Shown piece after piece: positions 49,376 through 60,782 of a stretch of 64,000 nucleotides of DNA. Numbering within the stretch: position 1 is the stretch's first letter; the number at the start of each line of letters is the position of its first letter. The stretch is from the NCBI GenBank assembly GCA_018398575.1, contig JAGTXZ010000005.1, forward strand, positions 1-64,000, written 5' to 3'. The DNA comes from Ampelomyces quisqualis. Taxonomy: Eukaryota > Ascomycota > Dothideomycetes > Pleosporales > Phaeosphaeriaceae. The notes below the pieces were generated by a model. The model searched no databases. It saw only the letters and a program-made list of their open reading frames with translations, and was not told the origin of the DNA. Made by a program: the position numbers and the translations under genes.

Positions 49376-50326
49376 GCTGATTTGATAGCTTACTCGCTGC
49401 GGTATGACAGCCGTTGCGAGAAGTTCGGGACTCATCGATGACGCCATCTCTTGGCGCACCCTCACGATTGCAGACTTGCCAAAACTAGCGCTACACCTTC
49501 ACCATAACAACCTCTCGACATGCTTGGGAGTAACAACTATTTTGTATTCCCCGTGGTGATCAGGTTCATAGGGTCTTTTCAGACAACTTCTCTTCAACTT
49601 CGAACCAATACCGTCATCAGCCCAATCCACGTTGGACGCAACAATGGAGGGCGCGTCGATCGCGGCCCTGCCACGGTAGGCAACATACATGGCTCTGGTC
49701 CAATTTTCTGCTACAGCTGCCATCCTGGCCTGTGGCGTAATCACCAACGAGACTCTGGAGGCCTTGACTTACGCCGGCCTTAAAATTAGGGTTAGAGTTG
49801 AGCGAACGATAGCGAAGCCAGCCACCTCTGTGGTGGCCAGGACTGCGCAAATCTATACTACCTAACCGTCGAGCATACGCAGGCACTACCACAGCGCCGA
49901 CAGATGCCGCTATCAACAAGCTACATGGTGCCAGGTCGGGCAAGCGCGATTGTGGGTCTCTCGGATTCAGACAACGTGTAGCAGGGTGTTCTGCTGTGTA
50001 CTGTAGCTACTCATAGCGCAATCACAGTCATAAATTATGCCCGCCGGACAGTTGCGATCTGGAACGAAGCACGTGCTTGCAAGCATGGACAACGCGTGTT
50101 CGGTAGCACTCCATGTGGTTGAGTGAACAGAACTTGGACCTGAATACCAGCTTTTCATACATGGGGGAAGAACTGCATCTCTCCAATGTCAAGGTTGGAT
50201 AAACCTGCTGTGGAAGTGACACGCATCTTCTGGGGTCGATCACCTTCAATATTCATGGACAAACGTATAACTAATTTCCCCACACTAGCAACGATCGAGA
50301 TATAAAAACGTTTGCAGCCTCCAAGA
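49376..50326. other. Intergenic, no gene recognised
   Basis: About 950 bp. Overlapping minus-strand frames around 49,499-49,943 have protein-like composition but no motif, and I could not join them convincingly. Confidence 0.4.
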
Positions 50327-50690
50327 TTAGATGAGATCCTCCATGCGATGGACGTCAGAGTGCCTCGACCTTTTACGGATTCCCTTTCCCAGACCATAAT
50401 ACAACGGGAAAGCAGATAGCGCGGTACCAACTGTGCATGCAAAAACCACCATCGCTGGCGTCATCCAGCCATCGTTGCTCTCGTGCGTAAGGTCGAAAAC
50501 CCAGTAACTATACAAGAAGCCAATGAAGTTCTTGTACACAGTCGCAACGACCATGATCTCCCCTGAGATGGGTTTGTAGCAATCGATCGCATATGCGATG
50601 CAGATCGTAGGGACCATGGTGACGGATATACCTGCGAAGCCGTAGCCCCAGACGATACTGTGTACGAGCGAGATACAGGCTGCAGCAAAA
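50327..50690 (-). pseudogene. MFS transporter remnant, 3' part only
   Basis: The minus-strand frame ending at 50,327 reads SIVWGYGFAGISVTMVPTIC, YAIDCYKPISGEIMV and a last membrane segment ending YYGLGKGIRKRSR. This is the usual C-terminal end of a fungal major-facilitator transporter (the AIDCY and YGLGKGIR region). Only about 110 residues, two to three membrane segments, are present. The sequence upstream to 51,747 holds no further transporter frame. It is therefore a 5'-truncated remnant. Confidence 0.65.
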
Positions 50691-50699
50691 TTTGAGAGA

Positions 50700-51747
50700 A
50701 AACAAGGCGACTTGTATCCTCCAGAATGTCATGCTGACATCGTACTATAGCGAGATGTGCGATACAAAGAGAATTCGATTACCTCGCAGGGCCTGCCGAT
50801 CAAGTTTTTTCCCATTGGAAATTATATTCTGTGTCTCGAGCTGGGAGAAAGTATCAAGCAACTATGGTTACATACCTGGCCTTGGGAAAGTTACATTCGC
50901 ATGTCCCGACCGTGCAAAGCCTTCTGCTTCGTGCAATCCAGCTGTGTCACACTACCATGGGAGGAATGTCCCTGGACATGCTCTACAAAGCGGCGGGGGG
51001 TACCTGCATTAGCCGGGCCTGTGCGTTGCCATACCACGTGCAGCCGTGGGGTGACGTACATGCCTCGAAACCTGGCCGTTTTTCTTTCCGATGAATAAAC
51101 AGCCCATTTTGAGTAAGTGCACCATAAGAAGCGCAAAAAAATGTCATTCAATGTTGCTACGATGTGGGTACGAGCAGCGTGGTAATTCAGCGCTGCTGGA
51201 TGAAGCTCGCCAACCAGTACCTAGGATACACAGTGAGGGACTGCCAACGACTATCGCCACCTCTTGTCGCCACCAACATTACTTCCTCCAGCTTTTGGAC
51301 GGTTACCTTCTGCTATCAATCTCGCTTTTCTCCGCTACTACACTCCACGAATTACCCAATCCCCCCACTCCATCCGCACGCCAAGCGCAGAGTTCTCGCT
51401 CCCAACAACCGAGTCCCATGCCATCAATACAATTCACATCACTACTCTCGGGATTCCCGCATGTTTGGCTCTCTAAGCAGCCACTCACAAGCGGCGAAGA
51501 GCAGTCTGCGGCAATCTGAGTACTACGGTGCGAGTACCTTAATGTCGCCGCCAAGCTCACCCACAGTCTTGGCTCTGGGCCCTGACTCGCATGCGGCCAT
51601 GCAGGTAGACTCCGTAGGATAGTAGGATATAAATAATGTAGTAGACTGCGAATGGTTCTCCTCACCTTTACTCAACCCACCTCCCTGGCCCGCATATCGA
51701 AACACAAAACCACCCAAACAACCTCCCTCCGATACGGAATCACCAAC
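50700..51747. other. Intergenic, no gene recognised
   Basis: About 1 kb. Open frames of 100-150 codons on the plus strand (51,091-51,622) have no recognisable domain or signal, and their composition suggests chance. The last ~150 bp hold pyrimidine-rich sequence before the next gene, as in fungal promoters. Confidence 0.5.
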
Positions 51748-52345
51748 ATGAAGGTCACCCTCATTCTCCTCAGCGCGGCTGCAGCCGTCATGGCTCAATC
51801 GGTCGACTCCGTCTCTGCAACAGTAAGCGGTGTCTGCGAGCCTCACGACGACCATTGGTAAGTTTCAAAACATCGTATCTTGCGGGTTCTGACTTACCCA
51901 CCAAAGGCACTGCCCGGCTGGCGTTGCTGAGCCTACCACCCCACCAGCGCTTGTTCCATCCAGCGTCCAGTCTCAGCTAGCGTCAATTACCTCTTCTGCG
52001 TCCCACGACGACCACGATGATGACCATGACCATGACAACGCAGTCTCTGCTTCGACGTGCGAGCCCCACAACGATCACTGGCACTGTCCCAGCGGCGTTT
52101 CCAAGCCCACAACTCCCCCTGCCGCTGCCTCAACATGCTCTCCTCACGGTGACCATTGGCACTGCCCCAGCGGTGTCGCTAAGCCGGCTACTCCCCCTGC
52201 CCAATCTGCTTCTACCACGGGAGCTTCTGGCTCGGCCGCTGGTGCTTCCGCCTCGCCTTCTGCTATCCTGTTCGCTGGCGCTGCAGCCAAGGTTGGATCT
52301 GGCGCTCTTGCTATTGCCGGTGCTCTTGGTGTTTGGATCCTGTGA
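51748..52345 (+). CDS. Secreted His/Cys-repeat protein, likely GPI-anchored metal binder
   Basis: Two exons (51,748-51,857 and 51,907-52,345; 49-bp intron GTAAGT...AAAG) give 182 residues. Residues 1-16 are a signal peptide. Three copies of the motif CxPHxDHWHCPxGV lie at residues 30-43, 88-101 and 114-127, joined by Pro/Thr/Ser linkers. An acidic His run HDDHDDDHDHD is at 70-80. The C-terminus is a Ser/Ala/Gly stretch and a hydrophobic tail ending GALGVWIL, the layout of a GPI signal. Each motif has two Cys, three His and acidic residues, so binding of Zn or Cu at the cell surface is a reasonable inference. I know no characterised family. The intron splits the Trp codon of the first motif. 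Confidence 0.85.
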
Positions 52346-52595
52346 TTCAGTGAACGTTGCTGTATCTGTTCATGGTGCCTTTGACCTCATGAGTATCATG
52401 GGACTTGAGAGCACGAAAACATAAAGACAGAAGGAAATCATGGCCTTCTCATGTACATAATTATGACTAATAATCATCAGGCTCTGAGTCGGGCCATAAA
52501 ACCCTCTCTTGCTTGGAAATCCTCGAATGTATACTGTGACACTGCTCGCGAAGGACATCATCGCCCCGTCATCCGAAAGTCGCACTTCAGCCATG

Positions 52596-54300
52596 CTACT
52601 CATCACTCACCCCCTTTCTCACATACTCGACAGGCCCATCATATGCATGTCTGCTTTTGACCTCATAATATGCTAGACTACACAGAACTGTAACACCAAA
52701 CATGAGACAACTCCAGTTCATGCCTGCTGCACCCGGCTTAGGACCCATCGGCCAAAACGAGAAGAAGAACACGAAAACCAGAAACACAATCGATATAATG
52801 TTGAGTGGCAGACCTACGTAGCCTAGCTTGAATGATGAAGGTAGCAGTCGTCCTCCTCGAATACGCTTCCACGCGATACAGGATATGCTGACGATGTAAG
52901 ACGCCAACATTGCGCCAGTGCTAAGCGAGGAGATGTTGAGCAGTGCGGTTGTAGAGCCGATATTGATGGAGGATAGAAGACAAGATATGGCGAAGGAGAA
53001 GTATATGGCGTTCAGTGGTACGTTCCACCTTGGCGGGACCTGGTAGCAGTCAGTGGTAAGTGAAAGTATGCGCAACGACAACTGGGAATGCTCACATGGG
53101 CGAAGAATTCTTGGAACGGAACTCCCTTGTCTGTAGCGAACACGAACAATTGCCCAGAAGATGTCGCAGTAATCGACATATTACAGAAGGTCGCGATCAA
53201 AATGACAATGAAGCCAATGACTGAAGCACCCGCTCGCGAACCCGTGCAGTTGAAGAACACATACAAATATGGCTGCCGTGTTGGTGATGCGAGAACATCG
53301 TCGACACTTCCTAGGACAGAGCAGAACGTAATAAGCATGACGAAACCCATAGCGCCATTCGCAAAAGTCGTGAAGATCATACTCCGGGGAATGACCTTGC
53401 CAGCATCGCGCACTTCTTCCGCCATATGCACGGCCGCATCCGCACCCAGAAGTGGAAGAACAACAGCCACGATTCCAGAAAGCGACGCCAGACCATTGTT
53501 GTTCCATCCACCAAAGTCGTTGAACGTCGCGAAAGTCTCTCGGGCAGACCCTATCGGTCCCGTCGCCCACAACATCGCCAGCACACCAATGAAACCCAGG
53601 ACATGTACAACCAACACCACCGCCTCGATAATCGGCAACTTCCTGACAAGCAGCGTATTAAACACCAAATTAAACGCCGACACAGCAAACACCAACAAAG
53701 CCCCATGCCACGCTTCAAACACATACTCGTCATTGTTCAACGCTGAGTCCCTGGATCTGTGTGTCCGCCAGAAACGCCGTGTTTGCTGCACCAGTCCGCC
53801 AGCCGAGCACACATAACCATCCGACCATGTAGCTCAGAAATTTCTGGTAGCACGGCGGGGCGAATTCACTGACCAAATGGTACTGGCCGCCCGACGTAGG
53901 TGCCATGGAAGACATTTCTGCCATGGGGATGTTGACGCATATGAATCCTGCGGAGACGATGAGATACATCCATATCATGCCCGCAGTACCGCCTGCGAGA
54001 AGCCCGATTGTTTTTGTGCTGGGGAGTTTGTGTTAGTGGGTGCAGTATGGCATTGGGTGTGAGGGTCCAGGGAGTGGGTTACCCGAGCATTGTTTCCCAA
54101 CTGGCCATCAGAATCATGGAGAACCCGAACATGTGGACAAAGTGGAATTTACGAAGGAGTTGTTGTGTCTTGCCGATGCGGGACATGGCGAGTGCGTCGG
54201 CGCGGGTTCCTTATTTGAGGGAAAGGGCCTCATTGTTGGATGAGGGAGGGAGGTTTATGGATTTATTGACGATGTAGGGCTCTTTGATTTCGACTGACAT
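52596..54300 (-). pseudogene. Amino-acid/choline-type permease, apparently disabled
   Basis: Three exons (54,083-54,300, 53,096-54,018, 52,596-53,039) with good introns encode an APC-superfamily permease of the GABA/choline type: GKTQQLLRKFHFV, IGLLAGGTAG, PTSGGQYHLVSEFAP, GADAAVHMAEEV, SGQLFVFATDKGVP, and about twelve membrane segments. There are two defects. A TAA stop at 54,211-54,213 follows the first 29 codons; an in-frame ATG at 54,186 could bypass it with loss of the cytosolic tail only. The frame also shifts by one base within 53,738-53,750, between TQIQGL and LNNDEYVF, both conserved. No intron explains this shift. It is either a recent pseudogene or carries sequence errors. Confidence 0.8.
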
Positions 54301-54793
54301 AATTCTTTCTATCTTTTTGTAGTTAGTTTCAAAAAACTCTTGCGAAGGAAATTACGAGCCCTGATTGTTAGATGCATCAGTCGTGCTTTATCTTGTATGG
54401 AGAAATGCCCCCCCGACTGGGAATATGCAAGGTCAGAGACTGACTTACGCCCATGCCGCTATAACCAACCAAGATGGAAGTATTGTTACACGAGACAGCA
54501 TGTAACAAATAGTCGCTCAGAGTCTTACGTGCGGGTATACCGGTACACCGAATGCCGATGGCGCAAGGTTTTACCGAAGACCAATCATTCCCGAGGAAGT
54601 CGACTTCTTGAAGTCTTATCGTTAACAAGCTGCAGAGCGCAAGACTGCATTTCCGCGACGGTATGAGCAAATTCCTTTGAGAATCGGCCTCCGCATATCA
54701 CGCAGTTGGCTACCAGTCCCTCGTCAGCAGTGGCGTCATGAATATTGCGCTCGACGGCTGGAATCTGTCGTTTAGAGGGAAGGCAAACTAACA

Positions 54794-55282
54794 CTAGGGA
54801 CTGATTGTCAAAGTTATCCAAGTAGTTTCGTTCCGGATGGCCGACCTCCTTTTTCTGCTGTTTTCGATTTCAACGGACGACCCGACAAGGAAGCTCCTTT
54901 CTCTGCTGTTTTCGATTTTAACGGACGACCCGACAAGGAAGCTCCTATACCCACTATTGTTGAGTAAAGCTTCTTGCGGGACTTTCGTATCAATCGTTTT
55001 GCTTAGCATTGCCGTTTGTGGGTCCTGAACTATCGTGATTTCGCATTGTTTAGATTTGGCGAGTATACCCGAATCATTTGTTATGGTCTCTCGACGCAGT
55101 ACTGCAGGGTTCGAAGACAAAGTTTCAATGTCGCAACTTAGATCGACGACTTCAAGTCCCACCCTCCAGTGACTATCCTTGCGATCATGTGTTGAGTTTG
55201 GAGACGTCTGCTCCTCGGATATCTCGAACAACTTCAGATTCTCGTCTACGATTGAACTCAGATCGTCAGTGGTCCCGACCAT
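54794..55282 (-). CDS. Hypothetical protein with a 16-residue tandem duplication
   Basis: A 162-residue open frame with no recognisable domain, polar and Ser/Glu/Asn-rich. It contains RSFLVGSSVKIENSRE twice in tandem (DNA 54,849-54,948, two 48-bp units). The in-frame unit length favours a real coding sequence, but there is no signal peptide, and no intron or homologue that I know. An overlapping frame (54,585-54,821) could be a further exon. It could equally be chance. Confidence 0.35.
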   Translation of the reverse strand: MVGTTDDLSSIVDENLKLFEISEEQTSPNSTHDRKDSHWRVGLEVVDLSCDIETLSSNPAVLRRETITNDSGILAKSKQCEITIVQDPQTAMLSKTIDTKVPQEALLNNSGYRSFLVGSSVKIENSRERSFLVGSSVEIENSRKRRSAIRNETTWITLTISP

Positions 55283-55400
55283 TGGGGAACTCGGCAGCTG
55301 CGTGATTTATTTCAACTTCCTCTTTTCTCTTGGTAACGGGGACATCCACTGCATCAAAATAAATAAAACAAAAGGTGCTCACGACTCCAACCATGTACCA

Positions 55401-56521
55401 TCATTCTTCTTCGTCCGGAACTTCAACCACAATCTTTCCCCCAGCATGTTGGTCCAATAACTGCTCATAGGCCTATACGAAGTCAGCTTCGCCTCTTCCA
55501 GGAACTAGGAACCCACATTGGAAACTTCATCCCATCCAACGCACAACCCAACATGAACCTTTAGCTTCTTCCGCTTCACTAAATCCGCCAATACCTCCAA
55601 CGAATCCAAACTCGACGCAGCAGCGACTTGAACGTATCGTCGCGGCGTTCCTCCTAGCATCCGCGGCCACAGTGAATTGCTCGCTATTGATCCGATCGTA
55701 CCTAGCATCCCGAGGTATGTGTAGCTTCGCGCTCTCGGACCAACCGAGACGTATACTCCATTCTCCTTCAAGAACGCCGGACTCGCATGAAACAATTCTT
55801 GAATACCCACCGCATCCACGACTACATCAAACCGTTTATTCTTAACCTCTTCCTTCAAATTCCCCATCACATCTCTTTCGTCGCGGCTAATAACTCGATA
55901 TCTCTGCTCCACTCCGCTCAACCACATCTCATGCCGCCCCGAAGCAATGGCAACAACTTCGCCGCCCGCACCAACTCTGTCACAACATATCTGCAAAACC
56001 AAATGGCCGACTGCTCCACCAGCGCCGTTGACAAGCACTTTGTCCCCGGCTTCCACGGTCGCAGCGTTCAACAGTGCCAGCGCCGTGGCACCCGCGACCC
56101 CAAGGCCCGCCAGTGCACTCGGGGAAGAGATATCGGTATCGGGTGCTTTGGCTACAGCAGTATGTTCAACAAGCACGTATTGTGCCAAAGCACCACATGC
56201 ACGGCTTACATGTCGTCCGACGGGTATCGAGCCGAATACTTTCGTTCCGGGTGCCAACGCCCTGTGAACTGGAACACTTGGTCCGACTTCGATAATCGTG
56301 CCTGAGAAGTCTAGTTCTGGGGTTGCGGGCGATGCGCGGAAGGAGAAAGGGAGGAGATGCATGAGGATACTTGCGCCGGGGTTGAGTGCGCAATGGGAGA
56401 TGCGGATGAGGGTTTGTGTGGGAAGAGTGGGGGTTGGTATGGGCTGGGTTGATTGGATAAGGACGCAGGAAGCGGGGCCGGGACGAGTGTGTGTGTAGGC
56501 ACGCATTGTGTGTTTCGTCAT
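55401..56521 (-). CDS. Medium-chain dehydrogenase, quinone-oxidoreductase-like
   Basis: Two exons: 55,517-56,521 and 55,401-55,472, split by a 44-bp intron (GTGGGT, branch GCTGAC, acceptor TAG), give 358 residues. I chose the start MTKHTMRAY, which fits the family N-terminus; ATGs upstream are not excluded. Seen are LDFSGTIIEVG, AQYVLVEH, AGATALALLN, the nucleotide-binding VLVNGAGGAVG, and the end AYEQLLDQHAGGKIVVEV. The structural-zinc cysteines are absent, as in quinone-oxidoreductase/reticulon-4-interacting-like enzymes, which use NADPH to reduce enones or quinones. Without the second exon the protein would end in a non-conserved VGS. Confidence 0.88.
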
Positions 56522-56970
56522 GGTGTTGAGCGTCTGATGGGATTGCAGGACGTGGTTGTTGATCGATTTATGTATGGTTGTCAATTATTGTGGTCTTGCT
56601 TCTACAAGTGGAATGGCAAGAACACTTTTCTTGAATACTACAAGGGAAGGTTGTCGCGCTGCAGGTCATTTGACGGGATGGTAGGACGTTAGATACGAGG
56701 GCTGAAGCTGTGGCCAAGAAATGGCTTCCAGGCAGACGTTACACCGACTGGACCGGTGAAGACGATTTGTAAGACACGTGGTCCCGTTGACAAGAGACGC
56801 AACGGCGGGATCAGGCGTTTTGCCAATTTTTAAGAATATGCAATTCGGTGTCTAGTCTACAACAATCAACGTGACAGCATCACAGGCACAACCTCGCCCT
56901 TTTTATTTACAACAAGCATGCTCTTCTTCTCGCGCTCCTGATTGTTATGCGCATGCGAATCGAGGCTGCC

Positions 56971-59044
56971 CTACTTCCTCTTATTCGCGCTTCCCTTGGC
57001 TTGCCGTCCCGAAGCCTGCGCTTCCGCCGTCTTCGCCTCCGACTTGGCCACCTTCTCAGCATCAGGGACTTTCAAGCTCTTGTCAGCATCCGGTGCGGCA
57101 GCTAGTGGTCTGTTGGCGTCTTTCTCTTCGACTTCCTCGTCATCGCCACCCTGGCCGAACTCGTTGACACGATTGTAGTCAACTTTGTACTTGTAAGTCT
57201 GGTACAAGTAGACGAAGAAGATGACGTCATCACGGAGAGTCGCCAGGCGATGGAGTGTGGGCATCTTGATAGTGAACGCGAAGAGATCGTCGATGAAGGT
57301 GTTGAGGAACTTGTAAGTCATGGCGCGTCCGGGCATATGTGCGACGGACTTGAGGCGGTAGTTGATGTATAGTGACGGCACCATCATCAAGAATCCATAC
57401 GCGTAGACAGATCCAACGAGCGTCGCGATGATGAACGAATACCAAGACTTGTGTGTGTCGTACATGAGCGAATAGACGGCATAGGCGATGAGCAGTGGCA
57501 CGGCGACCATGTAGAGATAACGGAAAGCGATCTCGTCATACTCCTCGGTCTTCTTCTCTGTTTCGGAAAGAACGTGCTTGTCCTCGAATTGAATGGTGTA
57601 TGGCAGGAAAGAACCAGGGCCACCTGGGCGAACGCGTACGTTGACGGTCTTGGTAATCTTCCAGGCTTCAATGGCAATCCCCATACCCTGGCCAAATAGA
57701 ATCATCCAGGAGGTGTTCTCATTGTTGTCCATGAGATACAGGAAGATGACGGCTTGCATAAAGACGTTTGCAAGGATCGTACGGACCGAGGTGCCAATGT
57801 TGTCCTTCTTCTTGCGCCAATGCTGGACGTCGTTTTTGAAGGCCAGCATCTCAAAAACCATGTGAAAAACGGAGACGATGGCGGTGATTGCGAGTAGGTA
57901 TGAGTTGCTGTCGATGAGGATCTCTTTGAACATTTCCATCTCGGTCCCATCACCACCCCCCGGCGTCGACTGGCCGGCAGCGGCGGCTGCAGCATTGCCC
58001 TTGATGTTCTCGTCCATTGCAGCAAAGATGTTGAACTTCCAATGCGCCATGTTGTTAAGGTTGACGTTTAGTGGAAGTGTCTTCACAGTGTCGTTGAGCT
58101 CAATCATGTCCTTCCTAAGCTGCCAGAATGTGTTTGTGAAGAGAATGGGATAGTACCAGCCATGCTGGCCAGAGGCGTCTCGAGCAGCAGTGGCCTCGAG
58201 CTGAATGTATTTCCGTGGGCCGGGGTGCATTTGCGGGTACACGAACTGGAGTGCATCGGGGATCATCGAGATGGTGAAGTTGGGATGGTAGTAGTTGCCA
58301 AAGATCTTGGGCGCATTCTTTTCTTCTTCCGTCTCTTCGTCTTGCGCAGACATGTCACTCAGCAGGTTTCGCGTCTTCTTAATCTTCTTCTTGACCTGGT
58401 ACTGCGACAGAGGGCGCACGACGTGGTATGCCTTTCCTGGATCATAGCCCGACTGGCTGGGGTCCAATACACTGCCACTGCGACCAACGTAGAAATGCGC
58501 ATTGAGGGTGGCATTGTGCTGCACCTCGACAGGCACCTTGAACTGGGTGTGTATCTCCCTCTTCTGCTTGTAGTCTCCGATCCTGAAGTTCTTTTCGTCG
58601 ATCAACAGCGAGTCCTTCGGCATCGATTTGAACGAGGGCACGATGACGGACGGCGAAATGTACATGACAATGTCGACCTCGACGTCATTGGGCCATATTG
58701 GCGAAATGGACCAGGGCACGAGGCTTGGCGTCACACCGGGTTCGAGCGACCGCGGACGTTCTTCCCATGCCGGCACGACTACATTCGCTGCTCCTGGATT
58801 GGCTGTGTTGGGCGCGACGGTTCCTGATTGCGCAGTATTGGCGGCGGGGGCCTTCGCTCCGGTGTTGAGAAAGTACTTCATCCCACCTTGGATGAGGAGG
58901 AACATGCCGACACTCTGGGCGAGCGTGCGTAGCATCTGTGACAGGCGCGTCAGGTCTTGCTGTGACGTTGATTGCTGCTGTACTCACACTGGTTCCACCC
59001 TGCGGCTGCGCAGGCGCGGCTGCGGCTGTTGTTGCTTCGGGCAT
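56971..59044 (-). CDS. CLPTM1-family multipass membrane protein
   Basis: Exon 1 (58,988-59,044, 19 residues) and exon 2 (56,971-58,935) are joined by a 52-bp intron, giving 673 residues. A membrane anchor near the N-terminus (MLRTLAQSVGMFLLIQGG) is followed by a large lumenal domain, then KEILIDSNSYLLAITAIVS, HMVFEMLAFKNDVQHW and further membrane segments (ILFGQGMGIAIEAWKI, AYGFLMMVPSLYINYR), and a charged Ala/Lys-rich tail. These segments are the signature of the CLPTM1 (cleft lip and palate transmembrane protein 1) family, which acts in the ER/Golgi and has been linked to lipid scrambling and receptor trafficking in animals. The fungal role is little known. The gene is intact. Confidence 0.93.
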
Positions 59045-59469
59045 TGCTGCAACTTCAACCAGAACGATGTGAGGTGTGCAGATGCGGAAGCGAAAGAATG
59101 GCTGATGACACGCGGCAACAAAGTCTCAGTGAATGGGCGGGGGTAGACATCATGATATGCCAAGCCACCACGCGCCCAAAGAGGCTAGCTTACCCGTGGC
59201 GATTTGGTGACATATGACATAACTAGTTATGCCCGTTCCGACTCGACCGGTGTGCAACTTCATCTCAACGTCGCAGGGCAGACTTTTGCAAACTTATTCT
59301 GGCTTAAAGATAGAGGCTGTGTAGAGCGGCATCTGCCCGCTGGTACCTCTTCTTACGCGACTGCTCTGTTGCTTACTTCTCTGTGCTACTGCCTCTCCTT
59401 GGAACCTCAATCACGCTCCCCATTGCTTTCCGATCCAGTTCCGAGTCACCTACACCTCCACGCTTCGCC
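59045..59469. promoter_or_regulatory. Divergent intergenic region (CLPTM1/LOG)
   Basis: About 425 bp between two divergent start codons, so it should hold both promoters. Pyrimidine-rich stretches (CCTCTCCTTGG, CTCCCCATTGC) precede the LOG-family gene. No specific site is claimed. Confidence 0.5.
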
Positions 59470-60334
59470 ATGGCGACCACCGAAGCTGCCGCCAACAGTG
59501 AGGCTCCCAGACAGCCTGTCGTCTGCGTATTGTACGTTCAGCTCTTGACGTCTCTCTCATGTCTTCATACCAACGTCGCAACAGCTGCGGCGCGTCCGAA
59601 GGCACCTCCCCAGTACACATGGCAGCCGCGCGCTCCCTCGCCCACGCCCTGCACAACGCCAACACCAAGCTCGTACGTATATCGCCCCAGTTTCCCAGTT
59701 CCCTCATATACACAATCCTTCATGCGCCTTCCACGTTTCTTTCTACTTCGAATCTCCTTGCATCCCCCTTCCCCAACCCCCACGCATCCAACACCCTCAC
59801 CAGGTCTACGGCGGCGGCACAGTCGGCCTCATGGGCGAAGTCGCGCGGACCCTCGTCTCCCTCTCCGGCCCCTCCTCCGTCCACGGCATCATCCCGCGCG
59901 CCCTCACCGCGCTCGAGCAGTCCTCCGATCCCTCCCACCCAGCATTCCATATCGATGAATCCATCTACGGCCGCACAACCGTCGTCCCCGACATGCACAC
60001 GCGCAAACAACTCATGGCCAAGGAAGTAATCGCCGGTGGCCCTGGCGGCGGGTTCGTCGCGCTGAGCGGGGGGTATGGCACGTTTGAAGAGCTCATGGAG
60101 GTTACGACGTGGAACCAGCTGGGGATACACAGCATGCCCGTCATAGTCATGAATATAGATGGGTATTGGAGTGGGTTGATTGAGTGGGTGAAGAATGCCG
60201 TGAGTAGTGGATTCGTGAGTCCGGGGAACGCGGGGATTCTGGTCGAGGCGTTGGATGCGGACGAGGTGGTCAAGTGTCTTGGTGAGTATCAGAATGCGCC
60301 CGGGAGGTTCAATTTGACGTGGGATGAGCAATGA
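59470..60334 (+). CDS. LOG-family phosphoribohydrolase (cytokinin-activating type)
   Basis: Three exons: 59,470-59,531, 59,585-59,672 and 59,804-60,334, with introns of 53 and 131 bp (GTACGT donors), give 226 residues. VCVFCGASEGTSPVH, then YGGGTVGLMGE (52-62), MHTRKQLM (114-121) and LSGGYGTFEE (137-146) are the nucleotide-binding and catalytic motifs of LOG proteins, often mis-named lysine decarboxylases. The usual PGGxGTxEE appears here as SGGYGTFEE, with Ser in place of Pro. The family cleaves nucleoside 5'-monophosphates (including cytokinin ribotides) to base and ribose phosphate. In fungi the true substrate is often unknown. Confidence 0.92.
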
Positions 60335-60782
60335 GGGTCATGTGGAGCGAGCGTTTCATGAACATGGCAGAGCTGTTTGAAAGTCAAGTAGTGAAGTGAT
60401 GAAAAGCATCACAAGGAATCATCATGCAATGTCGAGTAGCTTCCTTCACAGCGGATGTGCTTCAGAAAGGTCACGTCGTCGACCTAATTGATGCTTTTGA
60501 ATTGTTACATACCAGAGCCGGCCTCCATGATACCTCCAGGCTCTGCCGAGATAGCAAAAATTCCATACTTATACAGGTGACATGCTCGACTCAATGATCA
60601 GGCCGGTAGACTTGACCGTAATTCTGATACTAAGCCTCCTGCTTAGGCAGAAAGAGTCGTTGTCCACAACGCCACGCAATGCTAATAGGCTTGAGGACGA
60701 ATAATCCCGTACCATGGAAATGCTCACGATAACCACCGATAAACGTATCAAAGGTGCCTCCACGGAGATATTCAACATCTAG
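60335..60782. other. Convergent intergenic region
   Basis: About 450 bp between the 3' ends of the LOG-family gene and the Seb1-like gene. It should contain both transcript ends. A short open frame (60,569-60,778) looks like chance. Confidence 0.5.

Noticed and set aside
49499..49943. Overlapping minus-strand frames that might form a spliced gene
   Set aside because: The composition is protein-like, but I could not find a splice pair that joins them, nor any motif. Left as intergenic.
51091..51665. Several 100-150 codon frames on both strands
   Set aside because: Low-complexity Ser/Pro/Thr/His composition, mutual overlap, and no domain, signal peptide or splice structure.
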